From Mariaggregatimicrobium sp964498785 (GTDB lineage: Bacteria > Zhuqueibacterota > Zhuqueibacteria > Thermofontimicrobiales > Thiofontviventaceae), in assembly GCA_964498785.1 (NCBI GenBank), contig CAZCJL010000015.1, forward strand, positions 16,870-80,869: a DNA stretch of 64,000 bases. The letters are read 5' to 3'. Of this stretch, positions 37,729-47,903 are shown piece by piece. The stretch's first letter is position 1. Every line of letters starts with the position of its first letter. The position numbers and the translations under genes were made by a program. Under the pieces are notes generated by a model. The model was not told the DNA's origin. It saw only the letters and a list, made by a program, of their open reading frames with translations, and did no database searches.

Positions 37729-39081
37729 TTATGCCTTTGGCTTAATATTCCATGTAAATGCCAATAAAACGATCGAAATAAGCGTGCAGATTAGAATAGC
37801 GAAAATCACGGCATTCCAGGCAAATTTCAGATTATAGAGTTCGCCGAAATAATGCACCATCCATCCGAATCCTTTTGCCTGCGCTGTCCTGCCAATATAC
37901 CCGAACAACCCGATAAAACCCGCTGCTGTCCCGACTGCTTTTTTGGAGGTTAAATCCAGACCTGCTACGCCCAACAGCATTACAGGCGGATAGACGAAGA
38001 AACCGACGACAGCCAGGAACGTCATATCCAGCCACAAATATCCCGGAGGAGTCAGGTAAATTCCGGCGAATGCAGCCAGGATCGGGATCATACATAACAG
38101 ACTGACCATCCCGCGGCGACCATGGAATTTATCAGATATCCACCCCATCAATAATGTGGATGGAATTCCGCCAAATTCAATGATTAAAATTGCAATTCCA
38201 CCGCCCGCGAGCGAGGCTCCTTTTATTTCCCGGAGATAGGTGGGTCCCCAATCCAGCATGCTGTAACGAACGATGTAGACAAAGAAATTGGCAATCGCAA
38301 ACAACCACAGATATTTATTTTTAAAAATATATTCAATAAACAGTTCACGGGTGCCGAGTTCCTTTTCATGAATGCCGCGTTGATTAACATCTTCAGGATA
38401 ATCCTTTTTATATTCTTCGATCGGGGGAAGTCCTGCGGATTGAGGCGTATCTCGCAACCGCCAGAAGAGATAAACAGAACCGATAACCGCAATGACGCCC
38501 GGAAAATAAAAGGCTGCCGGCCATCCGTAGTGGGATGCTGCATAAGCGGCAAGAATCCCGGCCAGTCCACCGCCGATGTTATGCGCCACGTTCCATATTG
38601 CGAAAATGGATCCGCGCTCTCGTAAACAAAACCAGTGTCCGATCGATCGACCGCACGGAGGCCATCCCATTCCCTGAATAAATCCGTTTAATGCCCACAG
38701 ACTCAAATGGAGGGTATAATTTTCAACGCTGCCAAAAGCAAAGTTACAAAACGCTGTCAGCAACAATCCGAATGCCATAAACTTGCGGGCATCACTGCGG
38801 TCCGATAACGATCCCATCAGGAACTTACCAAATCCATACGTAATCGCCGTGATCGCGAGAATGCTTCCGATCATGCTGTGATTGTAATGAAGAGCGCCTT
38901 CAATATCTTTTGCCACTGTGGAAAGGTTGTTCCGGACGAGATAGAACATCGCATAGCCCAAAAAAGTAGACTCCAAAGTGCTCCACCTGTATTTTCCGTA
39001 AAGATGCGTTTCTTCAGTTTTCGGAACGCGATCGATGTGTGGTGCGGGAGCAAAATAACGTCGTATTTTTGAAAAGATCAC
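37729..39081 (-). CDS. glpT: Glycerol-3-phosphate transporter (MFS)
   Basis: GlpT exchanges external glycerol-3-phosphate for inner phosphate across the cytoplasmic membrane. The protein has about twelve hydrophobic segments. The N-terminal half shows YRWSTLESTFLGYAMFYLVR and then FLMGSLSDRSDARKFM, the organophosphate:phosphate antiporter signature (GxxSDRxxxRxF). MGWPPCGRSIGHWF near 140 and GWISDKFHGRRG near 320 are also typical of the family. At 450 aa it is full length. It starts 18 bp after the HAD gene, so the two share a transcript. Confidence 0.92.
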   Translation of the reverse strand: MIFSKIRRYFAPAPHIDRVPKTEETHLYGKYRWSTLESTFLGYAMFYLVRNNLSTVAKDIEGALHYNHSMIGSILAITAITYGFGKFLMGSLSDRSDARKFMAFGLLLTAFCNFAFGSVENYTLHLSLWALNGFIQGMGWPPCGRSIGHWFCLRERGSIFAIWNVAHNIGGGLAGILAAYAASHYGWPAAFYFPGVIAVIGSVYLFWRLRDTPQSAGLPPIEEYKKDYPEDVNQRGIHEKELGTRELFIEYIFKNKYLWLFAIANFFVYIVRYSMLDWGPTYLREIKGASLAGGGIAILIIEFGGIPSTLLMGWISDKFHGRRGMVSLLCMIPILAAFAGIYLTPPGYLWLDMTFLAVVGFFVYPPVMLLGVAGLDLTSKKAVGTAAGFIGLFGYIGRTAQAKGFGWMVHYFGELYNLKFAWNAVIFAILICTLISIVLLAFTWNIKPKA

Positions 39082-39099
39082 TCTGTACTCCTGATAATA

Positions 39100-40011
39100 T
39101 TATTTTACGTCGCGGGTTTTATTTATTCTGATACCATACTCTTTTGAAGAAACTGCCGGAAAATCAGATGCCGGAACATCTTTAATGCGCACAATGAGCC
39201 AGTTATTTCGTTTGGCATAATCGGCAATACTTTCCGCCTGATCCGGGGCAATGTGTTCATCCGGATTGACGATCATTTTCAAGCCAGCGCTGTGTTCAAT
39301 CATTTCTTTGTCTCCCCTGCTGTTGCCGGCAACCAATAATGGCGCATCCTGCACAAACGTTTCGATGGCTTCCTTTTTACCGTGATCCTGTGGTACCGGA
39401 TGGACAATTTCATCAGAGATAATGCCGTTCCGAATCACTGATTTGATCCCAACGATGTGAGTAATGGGAATCTGAAATGCCTTACTTAAAAACTGTTGAT
39501 ACATTCCCTCTGGCGACGCCGTGACAATCCAAATCTCGAAATCATTTTTCTTCAGCAGACCAATTAGCTCGCGCATCGGCTCAAAAATTTTATTTGAATA
39601 ATACTCTTTGAAACAAGCTTCGCCCATATCGCGGTAATCCTGCAGCGACATCCCGGCAATGTAGTGAACACGGTTTTGAACATACGGAATGGAAACATTG
39701 GATTGCTGCTTCATTATCTCAATCAGCGCAGGCCGGCGCTCCGGATGCTCTTTTGCATACAGGTACATGCACTCATCCGCGAGGTAATGCGGCGTTTGCC
39801 CCAATACTGTGCCATCTCCATCAAATACAGCGATCTTTCTGCCTGTTGCATCTTCTGCCTCAATCAGAAAAGCCTGCAGTTGCGCGTTTGCCTGATCAGA
39901 AAAACCGGAGATTTCATAGTAGACGACGTCAGTTTGTGAACAACTAATAAACAGCAATAAAAACAGAAATAAATAAACCCGAAATCTGGAAATGTTAATT
40001 TGATTCATCAA
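39100..40011 (-). CDS. Exported HAD-superfamily phosphatase, probable lipoprotein
   Basis: The N-terminal hydrophobic stretch ending LLLFISCSQTD looks like a lipoprotein signal. The mature part is a phosphoserine phosphatase-like HAD hydrolase: IAVFDGDGTVLG near residue 60 (motif I, DxDGT), IVTASPEGM near 164 (motif II), and LVAGNSRGDKEMI near 230 (motif IV, with a D). It opens the glp cluster, 18 bp before glpT. An exported phosphatase next to an exported phosphodiesterase and a glycerol-phosphate transporter suggests a role in handling phosphorylated headgroups such as phosphocholine (inference). Confidence 0.85.
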   Translation of the reverse strand: MMNQINISRFRVYLFLFLLLFISCSQTDVVYYEISGFSDQANAQLQAFLIEAEDATGRKIAVFDGDGTVLGQTPHYLADECMYLYAKEHPERRPALIEIMKQQSNVSIPYVQNRVHYIAGMSLQDYRDMGEACFKEYYSNKIFEPMRELIGLLKKNDFEIWIVTASPEGMYQQFLSKAFQIPITHIVGIKSVIRNGIISDEIVHPVPQDHGKKEAIETFVQDAPLLVAGNSRGDKEMIEHSAGLKMIVNPDEHIAPDQAESIADYAKRNNWLIVRIKDVPASDFPAVSSKEYGIRINKTRDVK

Positions 40012-40679
40012 TAAATCCTCACCTATATAAATTTATGGAAAAATTTTTTTATCCAGAAGTAATGCTGTTGTTCTATGCATCAGTGAAACAATATCAGAAG
40101 AATGCTTTGTTATTGAAGGAGATTCAAAAGATTTCATTGACATTCATAATTAATTGGTGAAAAAATTGATTGGCCGGTTAATATAGTTATTCAGATATGT
40201 AAATGTCTATACATTTAAACATCTAATAATATAACAAAAATTTCCAATTTGTCAAGTAATTTTTTTCGCAACACGAATGAGTTAAATTCCTAAGTTCAAC
40301 ATTTACTTTCTTATCCTGCATTATTCACAAAACGTGCCATAGAAGCACAGAAGTCACAGAGAAACAATAACTTGTGTGCACATTACTTTTCAAACTGAGT
40401 TAAGAAAAATTCGAGTTACTATTTTTTGCGTAACGTTTGAAAATAATAACTCTGTGTACTCTGATTCTCTGTGGCTATGACTTTTTCAGGTTATAAAACA
40501 GTTATTTTTTTCTGTATTTGCATAACTTTTTCCGTAATGGACGTTACATCTTTTTACTTAATATAATAGCATTCAGTTGCGATAAAATATCGCTTGACTT
40601 TATACTTATTTTCAAGTAGATTGCATTGTCGTTATTATTATAACGTTTTTTTATTATAAAAAGAAAGTGTGGTGCCACC
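40012..40679. other. Divergent gap between the glp cluster and the vWA gene
   Basis: Contains the operator-like site (40201-40216) and two CTCTGTG-rich strings around 40340-40370 and 40440-40485, of the type repeated elsewhere between genes. A possible rightward promoter is TTGACT (40592 region) then 17 bases then TAGATT. No reading frame is convincing; the 99-codon minus-strand frame at 40544-40843 overlaps the signal peptide of the next gene and is a shadow. Confidence 0.6.
40201..40216. promoter_or_regulatory. HutC/GntR-type operator upstream of the glp cluster
   Basis: AAATGTCTATACATTT is a palindrome (AAATGT/ACATTT around CTAT) with the core TGTCTATACA, which fits the TGTnTAnACA consensus of HutC-subfamily regulators. 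It lies 190 bp upstream of the first gene of the cluster that encodes such a regulator. Confidence 0.6.
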
Positions 40680-43600
40680 TTGAAAACTTCCTTTATAAAC
40701 AGGGTGTGTTTGATTGCACTAATATTGCTCATTTCAACAACCTTCGTATCTTCTTTTTCCAATGCCCAGGAAAATAAGCTGCTCATTTGTATCAATAATG
40801 TTTCGACACAAGGTGAATTCTTTTTACGTGGCTTAACTCCCAATTTCCCCTATCCGGTTATGGCCACAATTTCCATTTTGGACAGCGTTAATCGTGATAA
40901 TGTTGTTGGGCTCGCGGATACATTGATATGGCTTGGGCCAAACGATACAACTGAAATCGGCGTTCCGGTCAACGAAATTTGGCAGCCTTTAAAAGAATAT
41001 CATGAGCAAGACCCGCTATATCCGGCTGATTCGGATATCTATAATCAGACACCTGAACCATTATTTACAGAAATCCGGGAAACAGCGTCTTTCCCAACAA
41101 GCACGATGCTGGTTATGGACGCCAGTTTTAGCATGACAAGCTCTATCACAGAAGCGAAAGTCGCAGTAGATCAGTTTATTCAGGGAATACGATCTGTCGA
41201 CCGGGCCGGCGTTATCGTGTTTAATAATGAAATTCAAGCCTATCAGGAGATGACAAATGATAGGGATGTGCTGGCAAACGTTGTTTCTTCCGCCCGGGCA
41301 ATGGGAACCACCGCTTTGTACGATGCATTAATGCTGGCCATTGAAGGGACCAGATCAGAACAAAGCAGGCGAGCCATCATCGTCTATGCCGATGGCGAGG
41401 ACAATGCCTCACAGCCTCAACATACGGCGCGAGCTGTCATTGACAGTGCGCGTGCGGCAAACATTCCTATTTTCACCATTGCTTTCGGAGATCTTGCTGA
41501 TACAGATACATTAAAATATATGGCGTTAAAGACCGGCGGTCTTTTCTTTAAAACGTGTCCCGATCTCGCTATTTGCGACATATATGATCAGTTACGAAAA
41601 ATTATCCAAAATTTTTATGTGATGGCGCATTCAACGCCAGATCCGGTGTATAATATTACCTGGCGAACGATTGACGTCACACTCAATGATGCCGGCTTTG
41701 ATTGGCAGGGAATCGGATATTATTTTGTTGGCGGCAGGCCGCCATTGGAAGCCACTGATGTTGCCGTCGGATTAACGTCGATTACCGACTCTACGATAAT
41801 TGTCGAGGATGATACCCTCAATGCAGTTCAACCCGGCGAGCTCTTTCAAAATCAATTAACAGTTACAAATTCAGGTGAAAATAGCGCCGATTCCGTCACC
41901 TTGATCCACCAGTTACCGGATTCGGTCAGTTATCAAAATGCGTCAGTTCCGCCGGATGTTATCAATTCAAATAGCCTGATTTGGTATTATGCTGATTTCC
42001 AGAGCGGACGGCAGGAAAACATTGCCATAACTGTCAGGGTAAATGAAAATCTCCCTGCCGAATTAACCGAACTGTCAAGCCACGCACGCATCATCGTTCC
42101 GAATGATAATTTTGCACCAAATAACGAAGCCGCAGACACAGTGCGCGTCCTTTACCCGCCGCCAGTCCCGAAAAAATATGATGTGGAAATTCAGCAGACC
42201 GCCCTGACAGACACAACGTTGGACGTCGACGGGACAATATTTCAGGCTGTGGTTGAAGGCGATAGTTTCAGCTATTCCATAAATTTGATCAATAACGGTC
42301 CCGGAACTGCCTACAACCTGCTGCTATGGGATCTGCCACCGGATTCAATCTCAATTCTGACTATTGATTTTCCACCAACAGCACACACAGCGGATACACT
42401 TTTCTGGCAGTTCGATTCACTGTTAGCAGGTGATTCAGCTATGATCACGATTAATGCAGTCGTTACTGATTCATTGCCGTTATCTCCATTCCCGCTTGTC
42501 AACAGAATTACAGTCGTAGCGGAAGACGATACAGCTTTAGAAAACAATACATCAAATCTCACAGTGTATGGATTGAAAAAGAAATCCGAACCTGGTGAAA
42601 TGTTACAGCTTGATCTGCTGCTTTCTTCAATTACAGACACCAGTATTTTTACCGATTCAGATACTGTGAATGCAGTACAACCGGGTAACGATTATCAATA
42701 TTTAATTCAGATACGCAATCCCGGACTGGCGACAGCAGATTCAACGAATCTGAAATTAGTATTACCGGATTCCGTCCGAATAACGAATTTCCCATCACCT
42801 CCGCAGGAAGTGATAAATGAATCTCCTGTGTGGAAATTCGATACTTTTGCGCCCGATCAATTCATCGAAATCACACTCGATGTTCACCTCGCAGCAAAGA
42901 TTCCGGCGGACATGACAACACTGGTGTGCAAAGCAAATCTGATTGGGTATGATAGAGACTCGTTAGTGATTTATGATGCAGCCGATACAGTGGCTGTCAT
43001 TGGAACCGAACCGAAACCACCCGGGAATTATGATTTGGAAATCACACAAACAACTGACACCGATACATCCATCGAAATCGGTGGTGAAATTTTTCCGGCG
43101 GTCGAAGCAGGAGATGAATACACATATTCAATCGTGGTTAAAAATTCTGGACCCGGGACAGCTTATGATTTTACTATCTGGGATATCCTGCCGGATTCTG
43201 TCACTATCACTGATTATAGTATTCCGTATATCAACCAGATTGGCGACACCCTTTTCTGGCGATTTGATTCACTTGTGAGCGGCGATTCTCTCGAGATAAC
43301 TATCACGTTTACCGTGACTGATTCATTGCCCGCCACTCCCTATCCATTAATAAATGAAATCGGAATTCGGGCAGAAAATGATATAAATCCTGATAACAGC
43401 CATAATCAAGACATTGTATATGGCATCATCAGGGAAAAATTTATTCCCACAGATTGGGATCCGCGCATTGAGGCGATTCCGGATATTGCAGATATTGGCG
43501 ACCAGATTCGGGTTCGCGTGCTTCTTCCTGTTCCTGTTAAAACCTGGGATATATGGATAAATATGCCCACCGGTCAAATCGATTCTTCTTATGCAGATGA

Positions 43601-44057
43601 TTTTATCAGAATTACTCAACCTGCAATCGGCGACTGGACGACGATTGAGCCTGAATTTCAAATCACACAAATGTACACACGGAAAAACCAGGAGCAACTC
43701 ATTTTTGAATTGCACGCGACTGATTATTACGATCAATCCAAATCCAGTAGTGCGCCTGTAACAGTCATGAGTGAAGGATTCTTCACCATTGATCGGAATG
43801 TATTTATTCCGGGGGAAGATAATGATGTGGAAATTAAATTTAAATTAACTGTCGATGCCGATGTCCGACTGGATATTCACGACATCACCGGGACGAAAAT
43901 CACCCGAATTACCGAAGCAAATTTCAAAGCAGGCTGGAATGCGGTAACATGGAACGGACTGACTGAGAATGGGCAACGTGTCGGTAGTGGTTTTTATATA
44001 ATTACCATGCGTTCCGGAAATTTTCATGCCTGGAAAAAATTGATGATAGTACGATGA
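40680..44057 (+). CDS. Secreted von Willebrand A/DUF11-repeat protein with C-terminal secretion domain
   Basis: A signal peptide (ICLIALILL-like, residues 8-30, ending SNAQ) follows a TTG start; no ATG lies before the signal. Residues about 140-320 form a von Willebrand A domain with an intact MIDAS start LVMDASFSMTSS and GTTALYDALML. Residues 355-900 hold four DUF11-type repeats in an A-B-A-B order: A opens with SITD and NAVQPG, B with EIQQT or EITQT and YSIN/YSIV. The end FTIDRNVFIPGEDN to GSGFYIITMRSGNFHAWKK is a FlgD-like domain of the kind used as a type IX secretion signal in FCB bacteria. It overlaps the next gene by ATGA. It is likely a surface adhesin. Confidence 0.88.
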   Translation: MKTSFINRVCLIALILLISTTFVSSFSNAQENKLLICINNVSTQGEFFLRGLTPNFPYPVMATISILDSVNRDNVVGLADTLIWLGPNDTTEIGVPVNEIWQPLKEYHEQDPLYPADSDIYNQTPEPLFTEIRETASFPTSTMLVMDASFSMTSSITEAKVAVDQFIQGIRSVDRAGVIVFNNEIQAYQEMTNDRDVLANVVSSARAMGTTALYDALMLAIEGTRSEQSRRAIIVYADGEDNASQPQHTARAVIDSARAANIPIFTIAFGDLADTDTLKYMALKTGGLFFKTCPDLAICDIYDQLRKIIQNFYVMAHSTPDPVYNITWRTIDVTLNDAGFDWQGIGYYFVGGRPPLEATDVAVGLTSITDSTIIVEDDTLNAVQPGELFQNQLTVTNSGENSADSVTLIHQLPDSVSYQNASVPPDVINSNSLIWYYADFQSGRQENIAITVRVNENLPAELTELSSHARIIVPNDNFAPNNEAADTVRVLYPPPVPKKYDVEIQQTALTDTTLDVDGTIFQAVVEGDSFSYSINLINNGPGTAYNLLLWDLPPDSISILTIDFPPTAHTADTLFWQFDSLLAGDSAMITINAVVTDSLPLSPFPLVNRITVVAEDDTALENNTSNLTVYGLKKKSEPGEMLQLDLLLSSITDTSIFTDSDTVNAVQPGNDYQYLIQIRNPGLATADSTNLKLVLPDSVRITNFPSPPQEVINESPVWKFDTFAPDQFIEITLDVHLAAKIPADMTTLVCKANLIGYDRDSLVIYDAADTVAVIGTEPKPPGNYDLEITQTTDTDTSIEIGGEIFPAVEAGDEYTYSIVVKNSGPGTAYDFTIWDILPDSVTITDYSIPYINQIGDTLFWRFDSLVSGDSLEITITFTVTDSLPATPYPLINEIGIRAENDINPDNSHNQDIVYGIIREKFIPTDWDPRIEAIPDIADIGDQIRVRVLLPVPVKTWDIWINMPTGQIDSSYADDFIRITQPAIGDWTTIEPEFQITQMYTRKNQEQLIFELHATDYYDQSKSSSAPVTVMSEGFFTIDRNVFIPGEDNDVEIKFKLTVDADVRLDIHDITGTKITRITEANFKAGWNAVTWNGLTENGQRVGSGFYIITMRSGNFHAWKKLMIVR

Positions 44058-46984
44058 ATAAAATTATAATTGATAAATCACGTTTAGCGACCTTGCTTCC
44101 TGTTCTTTTGGGAGTCGCCGTTCTTGTTCTGCTTCTCTCCGTACTGCCACAGGACGGGAATGCTCAAATCCGTGCGGGTTCAGGTTATCTGAAAATGCTG
44201 CATGGTGCACGGGATGTAGGAATGCAAGGCACGCTCTCAGGAGCGCTCGATCATACTTACTCGTTTTACGCCAATCCCGCAGCCACAGGATTTATGCGGG
44301 AATGGCAGTGGTCTGCCACTTACACCAACTGGATTTCCGATGTCTACAATGCCTCATTTTTGGTTGCCGGTAAACTTTCAACACCCTGGAGCAGGAAAAC
44401 ACGGATTGGCCTTGGGGTAAATTATCTCGGTATTCCTGAATTTAATAATACCGATGATCAGGCGACAATGGTTTCCGGAAATAATTTATTAGTGACAGCC
44501 TCCATCGGGCAGCCACTTAACATTATTACCCGGCATCTGTCCATTGGCGCAAATGTAAAATTCTTTCAGAGCAAATTAGCGGGCTATGAAACCCGATCAG
44601 CAATATTTGACGCCGGAGCGTTGCTGCGCTCCCCCCGAATTGCCCTGTTCCGGCCATTTTTCGATTACCTTATCTTTTCCACCGGAATTTCAATAACAAA
44701 CATGGGTAAACCGGTTACATTCATTTCAGAAGAAACGCCTCTCCCCCGAACCATTCGCGGCGGAGCTGCCGTGAATATCGGCGCACATCATGGATTACAA
44801 TTCAGCATCGGCGCTGATTACCGGGAGATCCGCGATGAAGACGGATACTTCACCTGCGCCGCGGAAATTTCGTGGCGCCAACTTATTTCACTGCGCACGG
44901 GCTATAGTTGGGAAGATAATCTGCTGGGAAATTACACATTTGGCGGAAGCATTCGTCTCGATGACCAGATTTTTGACCGGTCAATTGCCGGACAAAATAA
45001 TGCCCTTCGAATGGATTTGGCAACGATTCAAAATAACGATTATTTCACCTCGCCATATCACGGGACAATGACGCACCAACCCATCGGGCCGGAACGATTT
45101 CAATTAATCGCGCCTGCTTATGACGCGATCATTGATACTGATAATGTTATCCTGACCTGGGAATCCACCAATGATCCTGATTTATATGATGATTGCGAGC
45201 AATGGATCTGCGTGGATCAGGATAGTTCACGGCTCGCCAATGTCCTGACGAAACTTTCAAAATCCAGTCATTCATTTCCACACGACGATGCTCAATCTCC
45301 GTTACTGGTAAGTCAGGCCATTTCCGGTGATTTCTTTCCAATGGAAAATTTGAAAGGCGGCGACTATTTTTGGTGTGTTTACGCGTATGACAAAGACAAT
45401 CATATTCGGTTTGGAGAAATGAAAAATCGGCATATTGCCAAATTTCACATCACCGCGCCTGATCCGAAAGTCATTGCAATTGATTTCAATCACAGTGAGT
45501 GGATCACAAAAGATGATTATCAGGGAGTGTTATCATTCCGGATTAAAAACGCAGGTGACCGCGTCGCGAAGAATTTTGTATTATCGGTTTCTGATTCACT
45601 TCTGATTCATCGGGGAGCAAATACATCCGAGTTTGCAAATGATGTAAAATCCCTGATTGATGCGCCACTTCAGCCTCTGGCGCCAAGAGAAGAAACAATA
45701 ATCGATTTGGATTGGCGCACCGATGTGCACGGATTACATCAAATAAACACGCGTATCGTCAGTTCAAAAGCACAGGATGAAATAATCGATTCGCAGCACA
45801 ATGAATTTTATACGATCCCCAAAGGCTATTTCTTAGCAAAAGATACAACCATCGTTCAGGATCAATATCACATTATTTACCAGATTCCCTACATGGGCAA
45901 AATATTTTTTGATACCAATGATGCCACGGTGAAATCCAAATTTATTGATGATTGGGTTATTGAACCACCATTAGCAGTTTTCGCAAGACGGTTAAAAGAA
46001 AACAGGGCAATCACCATTTCACTGCAGGGGACGATTGATCCGAATTCAAATGAAACCGATCTCACTCTTACGGATCAACGGGCAGCGGCTGTCAGGGATA
46101 CGCTCATCAAACTTGGCGTTCAGCCGGAACAGATTAAAATAGATCCGGGAATAAAACTGGAACCACGGAAACGTCCCCGAAATGAGCTCTACGCCAAATG
46201 GGCTTATGATGAGAGAAGACGTGTTGACATCGTCGCTGATGAAGCATCTGAAAGGATCATTTTTAAACCATTGCAAAAAACGTTCATCAGGAAGCAAAAT
46301 GAGCCGGCGCCATTTACGGCGAATATCACCTCGTTTCTCAAAATTCAGAATAGTGTCATTTCGCTGACTGAAAATAATGGAAACAGCGCTGAATTAAATG
46401 AACCTGTTAATAACAGCAAATTTGCAAAAATAATATCGTGGGATCCCGGTAGTAACAACATAGAAAAATGGCTAAATAATGCGGTTGCATACTCGCTGGT
46501 CCTGACGGATAGTTTAAACCGAAAGTTTAAGACACGGCCCGGGGAAAGCTTTCTCACCAGTCAAATTACAGGGAGTGAGAAACGCTATTTCATCCCAGCG
46601 ATATTTGAGAGTACAGAGGCATTTTATAAATTTTACTGGGATGATCTCATTGCAGCAGTTCCCGATCTTCTCAAAAATCTCGACACGAAAATACATTTTA
46701 TTGGCCACGGGTGTGCGACAGGTTCAACAGAAATAAATAACCGACTTTCAAAAAAACGTGCTTCTGATTTTCAGGAAAAATTTAAACGGGATATTGGAAA
46801 TTTATTCCCGGATTTATCAGATCAAATAGCAAAGCGTCTGGATCAAACGGAAGGAAAAGGAGAGTATGAACCATTCTCAATTGAAACTGATAAGAGTGAG
46901 AAAATATTAATTGGTGACAATGAAACACCGCTTGGACGAAATTTAAACAGGCGGGTGATGATTCTTTTTTATTCGTCTGAGTAA
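44054..46984 (+). CDS. PorV-like barrel fused to tandem OmpA-like domains
   Basis: After a signal segment (LLPVLLGVAVLVLLLSVLP, ending GNAQ) residues 40-320 resemble PorV/PorQ (UPF0164) outer-membrane barrels: GSGYLKMLHGARDVGMQGT and FYANPAATGF are typical of the opening. A beta-rich middle part (350-600) follows. Residues 610-720 are OmpA-like (IFFDTNDATVKSKF; LTLTDQRAAAVRDTLIKLGV), and the last 130 residues repeat that fold (IHFIGHGCATGS; SKKRASDFQEKF; NRRVMILF). It probably anchors the coupled vWA protein to the outer membrane and peptidoglycan, or takes part in its export; PorV proteins shuttle type IX substrates. ATGA overlap at 44054-44057 shows coupling. Confidence 0.85.
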   Translation: MNKIIIDKSRLATLLPVLLGVAVLVLLLSVLPQDGNAQIRAGSGYLKMLHGARDVGMQGTLSGALDHTYSFYANPAATGFMREWQWSATYTNWISDVYNASFLVAGKLSTPWSRKTRIGLGVNYLGIPEFNNTDDQATMVSGNNLLVTASIGQPLNIITRHLSIGANVKFFQSKLAGYETRSAIFDAGALLRSPRIALFRPFFDYLIFSTGISITNMGKPVTFISEETPLPRTIRGGAAVNIGAHHGLQFSIGADYREIRDEDGYFTCAAEISWRQLISLRTGYSWEDNLLGNYTFGGSIRLDDQIFDRSIAGQNNALRMDLATIQNNDYFTSPYHGTMTHQPIGPERFQLIAPAYDAIIDTDNVILTWESTNDPDLYDDCEQWICVDQDSSRLANVLTKLSKSSHSFPHDDAQSPLLVSQAISGDFFPMENLKGGDYFWCVYAYDKDNHIRFGEMKNRHIAKFHITAPDPKVIAIDFNHSEWITKDDYQGVLSFRIKNAGDRVAKNFVLSVSDSLLIHRGANTSEFANDVKSLIDAPLQPLAPREETIIDLDWRTDVHGLHQINTRIVSSKAQDEIIDSQHNEFYTIPKGYFLAKDTTIVQDQYHIIYQIPYMGKIFFDTNDATVKSKFIDDWVIEPPLAVFARRLKENRAITISLQGTIDPNSNETDLTLTDQRAAAVRDTLIKLGVQPEQIKIDPGIKLEPRKRPRNELYAKWAYDERRRVDIVADEASERIIFKPLQKTFIRKQNEPAPFTANITSFLKIQNSVISLTENNGNSAELNEPVNNSKFAKIISWDPGSNNIEKWLNNAVAYSLVLTDSLNRKFKTRPGESFLTSQITGSEKRYFIPAIFESTEAFYKFYWDDLIAAVPDLLKNLDTKIHFIGHGCATGSTEINNRLSKKRASDFQEKFKRDIGNLFPDLSDQIAKRLDQTEGKGEYEPFSIETDKSEKILIGDNETPLGRNLNRRVMILFYSSE

Positions 46985-47173
46985 CGACTTGATGATACAA
47001 AAAATTTGATAGTTCATATTTGGAGTTTATTTTTTGAATAGTGCTAGAACAAAAACAGCAATGACACAAACGAGAGTTTTCGTTCAAGCACTAATTTCCC
47101 ACTGGTTTTATATATTGCAACATAGCGTCCACAAATCGATGAATAACGGTATTTACAAAATCTGCGGAAGTTT

Positions 47174-47548
47174 TCATTTGGCCTGTAGAGGTGTTACCTG
47201 AGATAAATAAAACTGCCATCTGCTATCACGCAAAATATAGATATCCATGAAACGCAAAGAATGCTCGAATTCGAATTCAGCAAAAGTGCCTTGAATATAT
47301 CCTGTGCCGGTAATGACTCCGGCATCACCAATTATTCGAACCTCAACATCCTCGACGTCATATCGATCGAGCTTCACACATCCGGGCTGATATGCTTCAA
47401 GGGTTTTTTTAAAATCTTGCGGATTCCCTTGAAAATCATATCCAATGTAATCTTCTGTTATTAACCGTTTAAGCATTGGAATATCGTTTGACAACAAGGC
47501 GCTGCGTAACTTGAGAAATGCCTCTAAAATATTTTCTCTATCGCTCAT
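47174..47548 (-). CDS. NTF2-like (SnoaL/DUF4440) protein
   Basis: The 124-aa protein has the cone-shaped NTF2 fold pattern: an N-terminal helix pair (ENILEAFLKLRSALLSNDIPM), LITEDYIGYDFQG, a central VEDVEVRIIGDAGVITGTGY strand pair and a final FMDIYILRDSRWQFYLSQVT. Such domains bind small ligands or act as isomerases, but no catalytic pair is evident. There is no signal peptide, so it is cytoplasmic. It is a single gene, facing the vWA/PorV pair tail to tail. Confidence 0.75.
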   Translation of the reverse strand: MSDRENILEAFLKLRSALLSNDIPMLKRLITEDYIGYDFQGNPQDFKKTLEAYQPGCVKLDRYDVEDVEVRIIGDAGVITGTGYIQGTFAEFEFEHSLRFMDIYILRDSRWQFYLSQVTPLQAK

Positions 47549-47798
47549 AAATACGTTACTCCTTCTATATTGAACTCCATTATTTTAGACGCCGACTCTG
47601 TACACTTTTTAGTGCAAAAACAAGACCAGGCACAGGAACTTTACTATAATGATATAATCTAACTTTACCATCAGACAACATACATCGACAAGCTCTATAC
47701 TTAGAAGCGCTCTTTATCAAATGCAAGACATGGACGCTGCCCATCAATATATTATTATTTATTCTCTAAGTTGCATTTTGCAAAATAAATTTAATATA

Positions 47799-47826
47799 TT
47801 GACAAAACAGGAAAAATTCGTATATT
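47799..47826 (+). promoter_or_regulatory. Sigma70-type promoter of the CotH gene
   Basis: TTGACA (47799-47804) and TATATT (47821-47826) are 16 bases apart. TATTAT two bases later gives an 18-base alternative. The CotH start codon follows 78 bases downstream, and the rest of the 47549-47903 gap shows nothing else. Confidence 0.7.
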
Positions 47827-47903
47827 ATTCATGAGTTGTTTATATTAAAATTGTTACACCATTTTTCAAAAAACCTTATACAAATAAAATACCAAAATTT
47901 ATT

